Below, in pieces: positions 7,686-15,156 of a stretch of 15,156 nucleotides of DNA (the first letter of the stretch is position 1; the number at the start of each line of letters is the position of its first letter). A program made the position numbers and the translations under genes. The DNA lies in the NCBI GenBank assembly GCA_020630355.1, contig JAHDBO010000018.1:1-15156 (forward strand), written 5' to 3'. The stretch comes from Saprospiraceae bacterium. Lineage in GTDB: Bacteria > Bacteroidota > Bacteroidia > Chitinophagales > Saprospiraceae. A model generated the notes under the pieces. That model was not told where the DNA came from and did no database searches. It worked only from the letters and a program-made list of their open reading frames with translations.

Positions 7686-10600
7686 TTATTTGATAATAAG
7701 TTTTTGTACGGCATTGAAATTACTTCCCTTCAACTGGACGAAGTAAACACCCGCCGAGAAACCAGAAGCATCAATGGCAAAACCATCATTTAAGTTATTG
7801 CCATTAAGCGTTTGAGCATTGATGACTCTACCATCGATAGATAGAATACTCATCTCATAATCCTCATTTTCAAATCCATTTGTTTGAATTAAGAAAGAAG
7901 AAGAAGCAGGATTAGGGAATAATTTGACATCACTTGAGCGGTCTGCGATTTCATTGGTCGGTGTCGTCTGTGCATCACCGATGATTGAACAGGCGCAGCT
8001 ATTATCGAGCAAGTTGCCATCACTATCGTATGCTTTGGTATCAGTTTTGATGCCGTCTACGGAGAAAACCCTTACGTTATCAATTAACCATCCCACTCCT
8101 CCTACCGCAGGGTCGGTCAACATTCTGAACCTAATTTGAAGCGGACCACAAAGTTCATCAAATTCAATAACTGAAGAGATACATTCCGACCCACTATTGC
8201 CCGAAAACATATTCCTACCTACAGTGGAAGAAAAACTATTATAGCCATTTTCAACAAAATAATCTCCCATGTCTACCCAATTCTTACCATCATTGGATAC
8301 TTCTACAACCCCACCATCATAGTTGGCCTCGGTATCGTATCTGTGGTCAAAAAATATGGTCAAATCCTTACCTGAAGTGTTGATATTCAGCACGATGGAA
8401 TTATCCGAGGAGAAATCGAAATCTCTTGCAAAATACCCTCTACCGTCACAGACCTGACTAGATGGCGAACCTTTTATCCCCCAGTTGCCACTAAGTCTCC
8501 AATCTCCAGGCAGTGAAGCATTGTTGTCGATTGAATCATCAACAAGAAGGGCAACTTCCGAATCATCAGCAGTATCGTTGACCGTAGCAGTGTAGGAGAA
8601 TGTGCGGGTCTCATTAGGATTGAAGCTAAGATTGTCCCAAGTGATAGTGTCGTTAGAGACAAGCCCAGTAGTAGAGGCTGGTTCGATGGTGAATCCTTCA
8701 GGAACTATTTCCTTAATCGAAACGCCTGCTTGATTTTGGCAACCACAAGTCGCTTCAATACTGACAGTTACCATATCACCTACGTCATAACGAGCTGCAT
8801 CGGCAGATGTGATAATGTCCAGGCCATCAGGAATAGTATAGTCAGCTACGTTATCAGACAAGGAAGTGCCTCCACTTACGGCACCTGCTCCTACTCCTCT
8901 TTTAGCAAATATTTCCCATATCTTACATCTATAACGCCCATCAAAGAGTGCTTGGTCAGCAGCGAGAATAGCATCCCTTGAAGTAACAAAAGTAGGGGAA
9001 CAAGGCTGTAGTTTAAGCCCTTCGGAAACAAGCATCATAGCAGCGATATTTCCTTTTTGGACACTAGTGTCCCAAATGTCGTGTTGGATAAAATCGTCAA
9101 ATAATATAATCTCCCACGTCATGTCCCATAAAATCGTACACCAAACTGTACCAATACCGTGTGGAATAGAGAAATCCTCAAGATTGTCGTAAACAGCGGT
9201 ATTGTTTGTAGAAAAATCATAACTATAGGGTACCGCTCGGATGCCAGGACCATCAATGCCACCGCCAGCAGAATAATTTCCTATGCCCCTAAGCTTATTG
9301 GCATCTGTGGGGGTAGGAGATAGGGTGGACCAGTTGGTAGTTAACATTAAGGTCAGATAATCACTCCATCCTTCTCCCTGTTGTTCCTCACCGTTCAAGC
9401 AACTCGAGTTGTTTGCACCACCAGTCAATCTAGTGCTCCATCCGTGACCGTATTCGTGGGCAATGATTCCATTATCAAATCCAGAATCTGGATTGATTTG
9501 TTTGATGTCGATAGTCAATTCAATGGTACTAGATTGTAGTTCTATTTTAATTAAATCACAATCCTCTTTTGAAAATGAAATAACAGGTATGCCAACAGCG
9601 ACTTCACCAGTCATTCCTGGTGCAACTCCTCCACCTTCATTGTTACAAACAACGACAGCTATGGCGCCTGTGGCTTCCACTGCTGGAGCTTTTTCGTCAA
9701 AGCGACAATCACCTCGATCTATCATCACGATTTTACCGTCTAAATCAGCTTCATTTTGGAAAGGAAGTGTTTCAGGACAGGCGATACTTGTGGTACCATC
9801 AGCATCCAAAGCTAAAATTAGCTCTCCTGACACCATAGCAACGGTGCTTGAAAAATCTGCAGAGCGGAAGATGTAAGAGCCTGCAATGCCAGCGGGTGAA
9901 TCTATTGTGACCTCACTGTCATCTGAAGCATAAGAACTCCATATAAACATCTGCATCCTTGGATTGCCCCCATCTGAAGGCGTACCAAAATTGGCATTGT
10001 TGGTACCCGAACCATCTTGGGCGTCAGCGAAAAGGAAATCACCATCGACTCCACCCCTGTCCAGATTGGTGTCTTGAAAATTCCCAGAAGCTTCATCAAA
10101 TCCATAAACATAGAGGATGTCATGTAATACATTGCTCCAGTAAAATATATTCACAATAGAGGCATCCAAATTATCGGCATGGCTACCATACTCATCATAA
10201 AAAGGACTGAAAACCAAGTCAACGCCACCGTCTACATCATTCCCACCCGAATCGGTGTCGTTTAAATCCTCTCTAGACCATACATTGTTGCCTCTAGTTT
10301 GGAGATAGTTGACGTTTTCTGTATGATGCCAACCATTGGTTGCGCCAGGGCCAGTGCCAGTAGGTGCAAACTTTTCATAAGGATTCTCGACCAAGGAAAT
10401 ATTGCCGTGCAATGGACTTTCTAAGGGATAGTCAAAAACCAAATATTGATTGCTCATTCGTGCGTGAGAGCGTGGAACTATTGGCGAAGGGGGCGTTTGA
10501 TATTTTTTAGATTGAGCTGGGCTTCGTCTCACCTCAGCTTTACAGTAGTCATTATGGACATGGTCTTTTTCTGAAAAATTACAGTAAATCGTCAGGTTGT

Positions 10601-11225
10601 CTTTTTTGATAAAGCGACCTGTATTAGCATTAATAAATACCGTCCACCAATCAGAAGAGCGTTTTTCACTAATGACTACTTCCCAAGCAAGACTAGCTGT
10701 TTTGCCCTTATTTTCTCTAACAATGACCAGCTTAACAGGAATATCCTCTTTTGATATTCCGCCTGTGTTAAACAAATACTTGTTCGCTTCTCTTCCCGTA
10801 TGTTCGTTGGAAAGTGCAAGATTGCTGACACTCAAACCTAGGTGACTAGCAGCCGCTAAAACCGCTTCTTTTGAGGACAAACTTGGACGAGTACTTTCCA
10901 CTTTAGAAGCTATATCCACTACATAAGTGTGATTGTGGTTGAATATTTTTCCATTTTTAGAAGCGATATTCATAATGGCATTGTGCACGGGCACCCCATC
11001 TAAAGCTTGATTAAAATAGACGTAATGGATACCACTTATACTTGATGTGTGCTCACTAGAAATAATTGAGCCTTGAACATCTTTTTGGGTAAGATTGAAA
11101 TTCTTGTAATTTTTCTCTACAAAGTTTCTCGAAAGATTGGAGGTAGTAGATTGAGCTGTTAATGAAAATGAAGCGATGAACATTAACAGAACAAGTAATG
11201 TGTATTGTCTGCAATTAGAAGACAT
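7686..11225 (-). CDS. Secreted M36 (fungalysin-type) metallopeptidase with PA and T9SS sorting domains
   Basis: This 1179-residue zinc peptidase is exported by Sec and then type IX secretion. A signal peptide (MSSNCRQYTLLVLLMFIAS...) is followed by an FTP-like propeptide at about 30-105 and a PepSY-like section to about 215, which in this family keep the enzyme inactive until processed. The M36 catalytic region runs from about 270 to 800. Its zinc site is HEYGH, with His590, Glu591 and His594, and the third ligand Glu618 in GEGWSD. A protease-associated (PA) domain is inserted before the active site at about 465-570. Then come a DUF11-like beta-sandwich (about 803-885), a MAM/jelly-roll-like domain (about 905-1065) and a T9SS type A sorting domain from about 1100 (LFPNPASSS to GVYFVQLKG...KLIIK). 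The likely role is extracellular protein degradation for nutrition. A promoter-like element lies 50 bases upstream. All expected active-site residues are intact. Confidence 0.93.
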   Translation of the reverse strand: MSSNCRQYTLLVLLMFIASFSLTAQSTTSNLSRNFVEKNYKNFNLTQKDVQGSIISSEHTSSISGIHYVYFNQALDGVPVHNAIMNIASKNGKIFNHNHTYVVDIASKVESTRPSLSSKEAVLAAASHLGLSVSNLALSNEHTGREANKYLFNTGGISKEDIPVKLVIVRENKGKTASLAWEVVISEKRSSDWWTVFINANTGRFIKKDNLTIYCNFSEKDHVHNDYCKAEVRRSPAQSKKYQTPPSPIVPRSHARMSNQYLVFDYPLESPLHGNISLVENPYEKFAPTGTGPGATNGWHHTENVNYLQTRGNNVWSREDLNDTDSGGNDVDGGVDLVFSPFYDEYGSHADNLDASIVNIFYWSNVLHDILYVYGFDEASGNFQDTNLDRGGVDGDFLFADAQDGSGTNNANFGTPSDGGNPRMQMFIWSSYASDDSEVTIDSPAGIAGSYIFRSADFSSTVAMVSGELILALDADGTTSIACPETLPFQNEADLDGKIVMIDRGDCRFDEKAPAVEATGAIAVVVCNNEGGGVAPGMTGEVAVGIPVISFSKEDCDLIKIELQSSTIELTIDIKQINPDSGFDNGIIAHEYGHGWSTRLTGGANNSSCLNGEEQQGEGWSDYLTLMLTTNWSTLSPTPTDANKLRGIGNYSAGGGIDGPGIRAVPYSYDFSTNNTAVYDNLEDFSIPHGIGTVWCTILWDMTWEIILFDDFIQHDIWDTSVQKGNIAAMMLVSEGLKLQPCSPTFVTSRDAILAADQALFDGRYRCKIWEIFAKRGVGAGAVSGGTSLSDNVADYTIPDGLDIITSADAARYDVGDMVTVSIEATCGCQNQAGVSIKEIVPEGFTIEPASTTGLVSNDTITWDNLSFNPNETRTFSYTATVNDTADDSEVALLVDDSIDNNASLPGDWRLSGNWGIKGSPSSQVCDGRGYFARDFDFSSDNSIVLNINTSGKDLTIFFDHRYDTEANYDGGVVEVSNDGKNWVDMGDYFVENGYNSFSSTVGRNMFSGNSGSECISSVIEFDELCGPLQIRFRMLTDPAVGGVGWLIDNVRVFSVDGIKTDTKAYDSDGNLLDNSCACSIIGDAQTTPTNEIADRSSDVKLFPNPASSSFLIQTNGFENEDYEMSILSIDGRVINAQTLNGNNLNDGFAIDASGFSAGVYFVQLKGSNFNAVQKLIIK

Positions 11226-11274
11226 AGTTGAAAGAAATTTGGTTAGTAGTATGGAAAAATATTCCGTGTTTTAA

Positions 11275-11307
11275 CAAAAATAGGTTTCTTATGACGAAAA
11301 AAAGAAA
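11275..11307 (-). promoter_or_regulatory. Possible promoter of the M36 peptidase gene
   Basis: On the minus strand TATTTTTG (plus 11275-11282) fits the -7 consensus TAnnTTTG. At a 21-base spacing stands TTTC (plus 11304-11307), one mismatch from the TTTG -33 element. Transcription would start near 11272, giving a leader of roughly 45 nt. The region is AT-rich, so a chance match is possible. Confidence 0.4.
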
Positions 11308-11421
11308 TAAAATGATGTTGTTATTGTAAAAATCAAAATTATATAGCCAGATTTAATTGAAAATATCAATGTTTTGATGTCTTCATTAGTTATAAAACTG
11401 AAAACTTCAGGTACGATTTGC

Positions 11422-11451
11422 TTGTCCTTATACTGTGAAATAGTATTTTTG
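11422..11451 (+). promoter_or_regulatory. Probable promoter of the thioredoxin-like lipoprotein gene
   Basis: TTG at 11422-11424, a 19-base spacer and TATTTTTG at 11444-11451 match the Bacteroidota -33/-7 pattern. The start would fall near 11455, about 23 nt before the ATG, similar to the short leader of the aspartate kinase gene. A small inverted repeat, ATCAA/TTGAT at 11365-11378, lies further upstream and has no assigned role. Confidence 0.5.
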
Positions 11452-11477
11452 GTCAATCGTTCGCTAATTTAATCAAA

Positions 11478-12806
11478 ATGAAGAAATATATAGTCACACT
11501 AATCGGCATAGTTGTGTTTATGACGTCTTGCTTTCAAATGCAAAATAAATACGAAGTACTTGCGCCCGGCCCTTGGCGAGCAGTCTTAAAGTTGGAAAAC
11601 AACTATCGTCCGCTTAATAAAAAAGCAAAACCAATCCCGCAAGAACAGTTGAAGTTTGAAGAAGTCACCCAAGGGGAGTTGCCTTTTGTCTTTGAATTAT
11701 CTGACAAGGGCGGAAAACTGGAAATCGAGATTATCAACGGGGAGGAGCGCATCAAAGTGCCTAGCGAGGATATTTTGTATGGACATGATATAAAAACTGG
11801 TGATGATTCCATCCGTATCAATTTTCCTTATTACGATTCTTATATTTCTGCTTTGTATGAAGAAGACGTGATTGAAGGGAAATGGGTGGTGACCACCCGT
11901 GACAATTATTCTATCCCTTTTGTGGCAAAACAAGGGATGAACCATCGTTTTACCAACCTAAAAAAAGCACCCGTCATGGACGTTTCGGGCAAATGGGAAG
12001 TTTTATTCACGGAACTAAATGACCCAACTGACACTTACAAAGCAATTGGCGAGTTTAAGCAAGATGGTAATTATTTGACAGGTACTTTCTTGACTGAGAC
12101 GGGGGATTACCGTTTTTTGGAAGGGACCATCCAAGCCAACAAGCTGTATCTATCGGTCTTTGATGGTTCTCATGCTTTCTTATTTGAAGCTAAAATACTG
12201 GAAGACGAAACCATGATTGGCACTTTCCGCTCTGGAACGCATTATAAAAATACTTGGACGGCTAAGAAAAACCCAGAAGCGAGCCTAGCCAATCCAGATG
12301 AGTTGACGTTTTTAAAAGAGGGTTATGATAAAATTGAATTTGAGTTCTCTAATCTTGACGGAAAAAAAATCAGCCTCGACAATCCAGCCTATAAAGACAA
12401 AGTACGTATCGTACAGATAATCGGCACTTGGTGTCCGAATTGTGCCGATGAGACCCGTTTTTTATCGAATTACCTCAAGCAAAACAAAAATGATGATTTG
12501 AAAGTCATTGGTCTGGCTTATGAGAAGCATAAAGACAAAGAAAAAGCGAACGCAGCAATCAAACGCTTCAAAAAACGTTTTGATATAGAATATGAGGTCG
12601 TCCATGCAGGTGAAAATAGTAAAACTGAAGCAGCTAAAACGCTGCCGATGCTTAATCATATTTTATCGTACCCAACAATGATTTTTATTGACAAAAAAGG
12701 TGCTGTTCGGAAAATTCATACTGGTTTTGCAGGGCCGGCAACAAGCGAATTTCCTGCCTTCGAAGAGGAGTTTGATACATTTGTAAAAGAACTTTTGGCT
12801 GAATGA
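11478..12806 (+). CDS. Lipoprotein with C-terminal TlpA-like thioredoxin domain
   Basis: The 442-residue protein begins with a lipoprotein signal, MKKYIVTLIGIVVFMTSC, with Cys18 as the lipidated residue, so it should be anchored in a membrane facing the periplasm or the outside. Residues about 28-150 and 165-275 are two beta-rich stretches; each opens in a similar way (GPWRAVLKLEN and GKWEVLFTELN), suggesting a duplicated or lipocalin-like module. From about 285 a thioredoxin-fold domain of the TlpA/ResA type follows, with the redox motif WCPNC (Cys319 and Cys322) and the conserved cis-proline region LSYPTMIFID. The likely role is reduction or exchange of disulfides in periplasmic proteins; the partner is unknown. 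CPNC is within the range of active-site dipeptides for such proteins. The next gene on the same strand starts 108 bases downstream. The N-terminal modules I do not recognise as a named domain. Confidence 0.85.
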   Translation: MKKYIVTLIGIVVFMTSCFQMQNKYEVLAPGPWRAVLKLENNYRPLNKKAKPIPQEQLKFEEVTQGELPFVFELSDKGGKLEIEIINGEERIKVPSEDILYGHDIKTGDDSIRINFPYYDSYISALYEEDVIEGKWVVTTRDNYSIPFVAKQGMNHRFTNLKKAPVMDVSGKWEVLFTELNDPTDTYKAIGEFKQDGNYLTGTFLTETGDYRFLEGTIQANKLYLSVFDGSHAFLFEAKILEDETMIGTFRSGTHYKNTWTAKKNPEASLANPDELTFLKEGYDKIEFEFSNLDGKKISLDNPAYKDKVRIVQIIGTWCPNCADETRFLSNYLKQNKNDDLKVIGLAYEKHKDKEKANAAIKRFKKRFDIEYEVVHAGENSKTEAAKTLPMLNHILSYPTMIFIDKKGAVRKIHTGFAGPATSEFPAFEEEFDTFVKELLAE

Positions 12807-12914
12807 GGTTATAGTACACTGCAAGTTAAGTTATCGTAGTGTAGGCTCTAGCCTGCGAATAAAAAATGGTTTTTAATCTGACATTAGAAAGGCTACTAAA
12901 TAGAATCAATCGGT
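12807..12914. other. Spacer with three small inverted repeats
   Basis: Between the lipoprotein stop and the next ATG stand TACACT/AGTGTA (12815-12820 with 12838-12843), AGGC/GCCT around TCTA (12843-12854), and TAAAAA/TTTTTA around ATGG (12860-12875). None is a strong terminator: the GC stem has no T-run and the one with T-rich arms lacks GC pairs. No TAnnTTTG promoter was found, so the downstream gene may be read through from the lipoprotein promoter. Confidence 0.3.
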
Positions 12915-15156
12915 ATGCAAGCAATCCTAATATTCTGCGAAAGCAATCGCAATTATATCCATCAGTTGAAGGAAGAAATGAGGAAAGTCTCCGTTTCCTT
13001 CTTGGAAGACAACCGACAATTAGCTCATAGGAAGGCGCACAACGAACAGTTGCGACAAGAAAAGGACTTACCAATTTTCTTGGTGCTGAGCGATAATTTC
13101 TTACGTGATGTGGATTGTATGCACGAGGTCATTGGTCTGTTGCAAGATAGCGGATTAAAGTCTCGCCTCAAGAGCATCATCGTCCCAGGGCGTTATGAAT
13201 CGGGTGAAGTGCCTACCAAATTTGAGCGGGTCAGTAATGTGATTCAATACATGAATCACTGGCAAGACCAGTATTTAGAATTGCGTAGGCGCAAAAACAA
13301 GGTTACTCCTGATGATGAGGCCGCTTATAACGAACAATTTAAAATCATAAGAAGTATTTCTACAGAGGTAGGAGAGTTTTTACGGATTCTTCGTGGGACA
13401 GAATTCATCCATCAAGAAGATCTAGAAAAAGGGGACTATCAGTGGTTGTTTAAAGCTATAAAAGCACCTCATTTGATAGAAGATTATTTAGACGCAAAGT
13501 CAACTTCTGCAGTGCTTGAGGAAAATGAAGTTTTGGATGAAGCAATCGATTTATCGGTTATCCCAGGGATGGATTTGCTAAGAGAGACACAGAATGGAAC
13601 AGACGAAATGAAGACTGCTTTAGAACAAAACAACAACCCAATCCATGAAGGGGAACTTATTGACAAGGTGGTTCAGTTTAAGCAAGAACAACAGGAAAGC
13701 CAATCTAACACATTACCTGTTCAGACGGTAGATGAGGCGATAGAAACTGTTGTAGAGGAAGAGGCATTACTAAGGGAGGAAACAGAAGCTGTACAGAAAG
13801 CCATCGAATTAAAAGCGGAGGCATTGGTTGAAAAATACAGTGAAGATAAAACAGAAATTGAAGCGGAGAAACCATCTGTCGAGGACTTGATTACCAACGA
13901 ACCCGTGTTGACGCTGCAAGAAATGGAGCAGGGGGCATTGGAAGAATATATCCTAGGCAATCCGAATGACTTGGATGCCCGTTTCCGATATGCTTTGATG
14001 TTGATGGGTACGGATTCGCTGGGTGTAAAGTCTCAATTGGGTTATATTTTAAATAAAGATGAAAAATATTTGAAGGCCTACAATATGCTTGGCAATATTG
14101 CTTTGGAAGAGGAAGATTTTTTGTTGGCTAAAAATTATTTTGAGCAGTCCATCCAACTGGATAATGACCAACCCGCTGTGCTGCATAAGTTAGCGGATAT
14201 ACTCCATTTTGAGTTCAAAGGGGCGAAGAAATATGCCTTGGATATGTATAAAGCAAGCCTTGCTATTGATGAAGATAACAATGAAGCTAGATACCAGATG
14301 GCGGTCTTGCTGCACGAGCATAGAGGTAAGCGCAAAAAAGCCATTAAACAACTCAGAAAAGTAATCAAACAAGATGAAAAACACCCATTTGCCTTTTACG
14401 ATTTAGCGGTCATTTATTTTGAAAACAAAGATTTTGATTTGGCTTCTGAATATTATAAAAAGGCCATTGAAATCAATCCTGAATTACAGACGGAACAAAA
14501 CGATGAGGCTTTTCTTTACGCAGCACAACAAGCTGTTTCTAAACAAAAACAAGTCCCTCCTAGCACCGAAAAAGGGGCAGAAAGCATAGCTGCCATCCTA
14601 CAGCAAAATGGGATGCATATCGAAGCTCCCCCTTCTACATCTAAGCCGATAGAGGCGACCGAAGCGACTGTTCTACCTGCAAAAAAACTGGAATTGTCTG
14701 TATTGATAACAGGTGCAACGGCTGGTATTGGAAAAGCTACTGCTATCGAATTTGCTCGTAGTGGACATCATCTTATCATCACGGGTAGAAGAGCGGACAG
14801 ACTGGCGGCATTGAAGCAGGACTTGGAAGATGCCTACGGCGTACAAGTCGAAACTTTGTGTTTTGATGTACGAGATTATGAAGCTTGCAAAGCCGCCTTT
14901 GAGTCTCTACCCGAAACCATGAAATCAGTCGATGTGCTCATCAATAATGCGGGCTTAGCAAAGGGCTTAGGTCCGATTCACGAAGGACAGCTCGAGCACT
15001 GGGAGACCATGATTGATACCAATATCAAGGGGTTACTGTATATGACCCGTCTGGTATCGCCCTACATGGTCAAGCGGCACAAGGGGCACATCATCAATAT
15101 TGGCTCTATTGCAGGCAAGGAAGTTTATCCTAATGGGAATGTATACTGCGGTACCA
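12915..15156 (+). CDS. TIR-like / TPR / short-chain dehydrogenase fusion, 3' end outside window
   Basis: From ATG 12915 (in-frame stop TAA at 12897 upstream) one frame runs without a stop to the window edge: 747 residues, incomplete. Residues 1-125 look like a bacterial TIR domain: strand QAILIFCES, then DLPIFLVLSDNFLRDVDCMHE, where Cys68 and Glu71 occupy the position of the conserved C-x-x-E helix that carries the NADase glutamate in active TIRs. Residues about 195-340 are an acidic, probably flexible or coiled linker. Residues about 342-523 hold four to five TPR repeats (for example 491-523). After a Pro/Ser/Thr-rich linker, residues 593-747 are a classical SDR of YdfG type: TGATAGIG (599-606) for NAD(P), NNAG (677-680), Asn703, Ser731 and Tyr744. 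The catalytic lysine would be residue 748, of which only the first base, A, is in the window. No signal peptide, so cytoplasmic. SDR and TPR calls are firm; the TIR call is moderate and its enzymatic activity is unknown. Confidence 0.85.
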   Translation, partial: MQAILIFCESNRNYIHQLKEEMRKVSVSFLEDNRQLAHRKAHNEQLRQEKDLPIFLVLSDNFLRDVDCMHEVIGLLQDSGLKSRLKSIIVPGRYESGEVPTKFERVSNVIQYMNHWQDQYLELRRRKNKVTPDDEAAYNEQFKIIRSISTEVGEFLRILRGTEFIHQEDLEKGDYQWLFKAIKAPHLIEDYLDAKSTSAVLEENEVLDEAIDLSVIPGMDLLRETQNGTDEMKTALEQNNNPIHEGELIDKVVQFKQEQQESQSNTLPVQTVDEAIETVVEEEALLREETEAVQKAIELKAEALVEKYSEDKTEIEAEKPSVEDLITNEPVLTLQEMEQGALEEYILGNPNDLDARFRYALMLMGTDSLGVKSQLGYILNKDEKYLKAYNMLGNIALEEEDFLLAKNYFEQSIQLDNDQPAVLHKLADILHFEFKGAKKYALDMYKASLAIDEDNNEARYQMAVLLHEHRGKRKKAIKQLRKVIKQDEKHPFAFYDLAVIYFENKDFDLASEYYKKAIEINPELQTEQNDEAFLYAAQQAVSKQKQVPPSTEKGAESIAAILQQNGMHIEAPPSTSKPIEATEATVLPAKKLELSVLITGATAGIGKATAIEFARSGHHLIITGRRADRLAALKQDLEDAYGVQVETLCFDVRDYEACKAAFESLPETMKSVDVLINNAGLAKGLGPIHEGQLEHWETMIDTNIKGLLYMTRLVSPYMVKRHKGHIINIGSIAGKEVYPNGNVYCGT

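Noticed and set aside
9463..9876. 137-codon plus-strand open frame opposite the M36 peptidase
   Set aside because: It lies fully antisense to a gene with clear domains; its sequence shows no motif and low-complexity Ser/Thr/Ala content, as expected of a shadow frame.
14135..14384. Minus-strand open frames opposite the TPR part of the fusion gene
   Set aside because: They are antisense to well-formed TPR repeats and show no recognisable motif.
2994..15156. A defence island built from CHAT, TIR and nuclease genes
   Set aside because: The genes are separated by housekeeping and secretion genes, on different strands, without shared operon structure or mobile element marks; co-occurrence alone does not support it.

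Overview
The window looks like chromosomal DNA of a Bacteroidota bacterium with moderately AT-rich sequence. The evidence is a secreted M36 peptidase with a type IX secretion (Por/T9SS) C-terminal sorting domain, promoters of the Bacteroidota form TTTG-N20-TAnnTTTG, few Shine-Dalgarno sites, and gene families typical of the phylum: a P-loop-less AddB-like PD-(D/E)XK protein, a secreted TPR-CHAT protein and a thioredoxin-fold lipoprotein. A Saprospiria-like member is only a guess.

Layout. (1) 1-1930, minus: the N-terminal 643 residues of an AddB-like recombination nuclease; its nuclease domain lies beyond the left edge. (2) 1931-2396: a gene-free 466 bp stretch with a complete Bacteroidota promoter pointing right and a strong hairpin terminator about 140 nt downstream, so a candidate small RNA. 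(3) 2397-6164, minus: a YkuK-type RNase H-like protein and, upstream of it, a large exported TPR-CHAT (caspase-like) protein. (4) 6250-7672, plus: aspartate kinase with its own well-matched promoter, ending at a 21-bp-arm bidirectional terminator shared with the convergent peptidase gene. (5) 7686-11225, minus: a 1179-residue M36 metallopeptidase with FTP, PA, beta-sandwich and T9SS sorting domains. (6) 11478-12806, plus: a lipoprotein with a C-terminal CPNC thioredoxin domain. (7) 12915 to the right edge, plus: a continuous reading frame joining a TIR-like domain, an acidic linker, TPR repeats and a YdfG-type short-chain dehydrogenase. The frame has no stop up to the last base of the window.

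The genes do not form one pathway. DNA repair, lysine/threonine-family amino acid synthesis, protein secretion and redox functions lie side by side, as in an ordinary chromosomal region. The two items that stand out are the TIR-TPR-SDR fusion, which would couple a signalling/NAD-consuming type of domain to an NAD(P)-dependent dehydrogenase, and the promoter-to-terminator unit at 2092-2267. No tRNA, rRNA, CRISPR array, insertion sequence or attachment site was seen.
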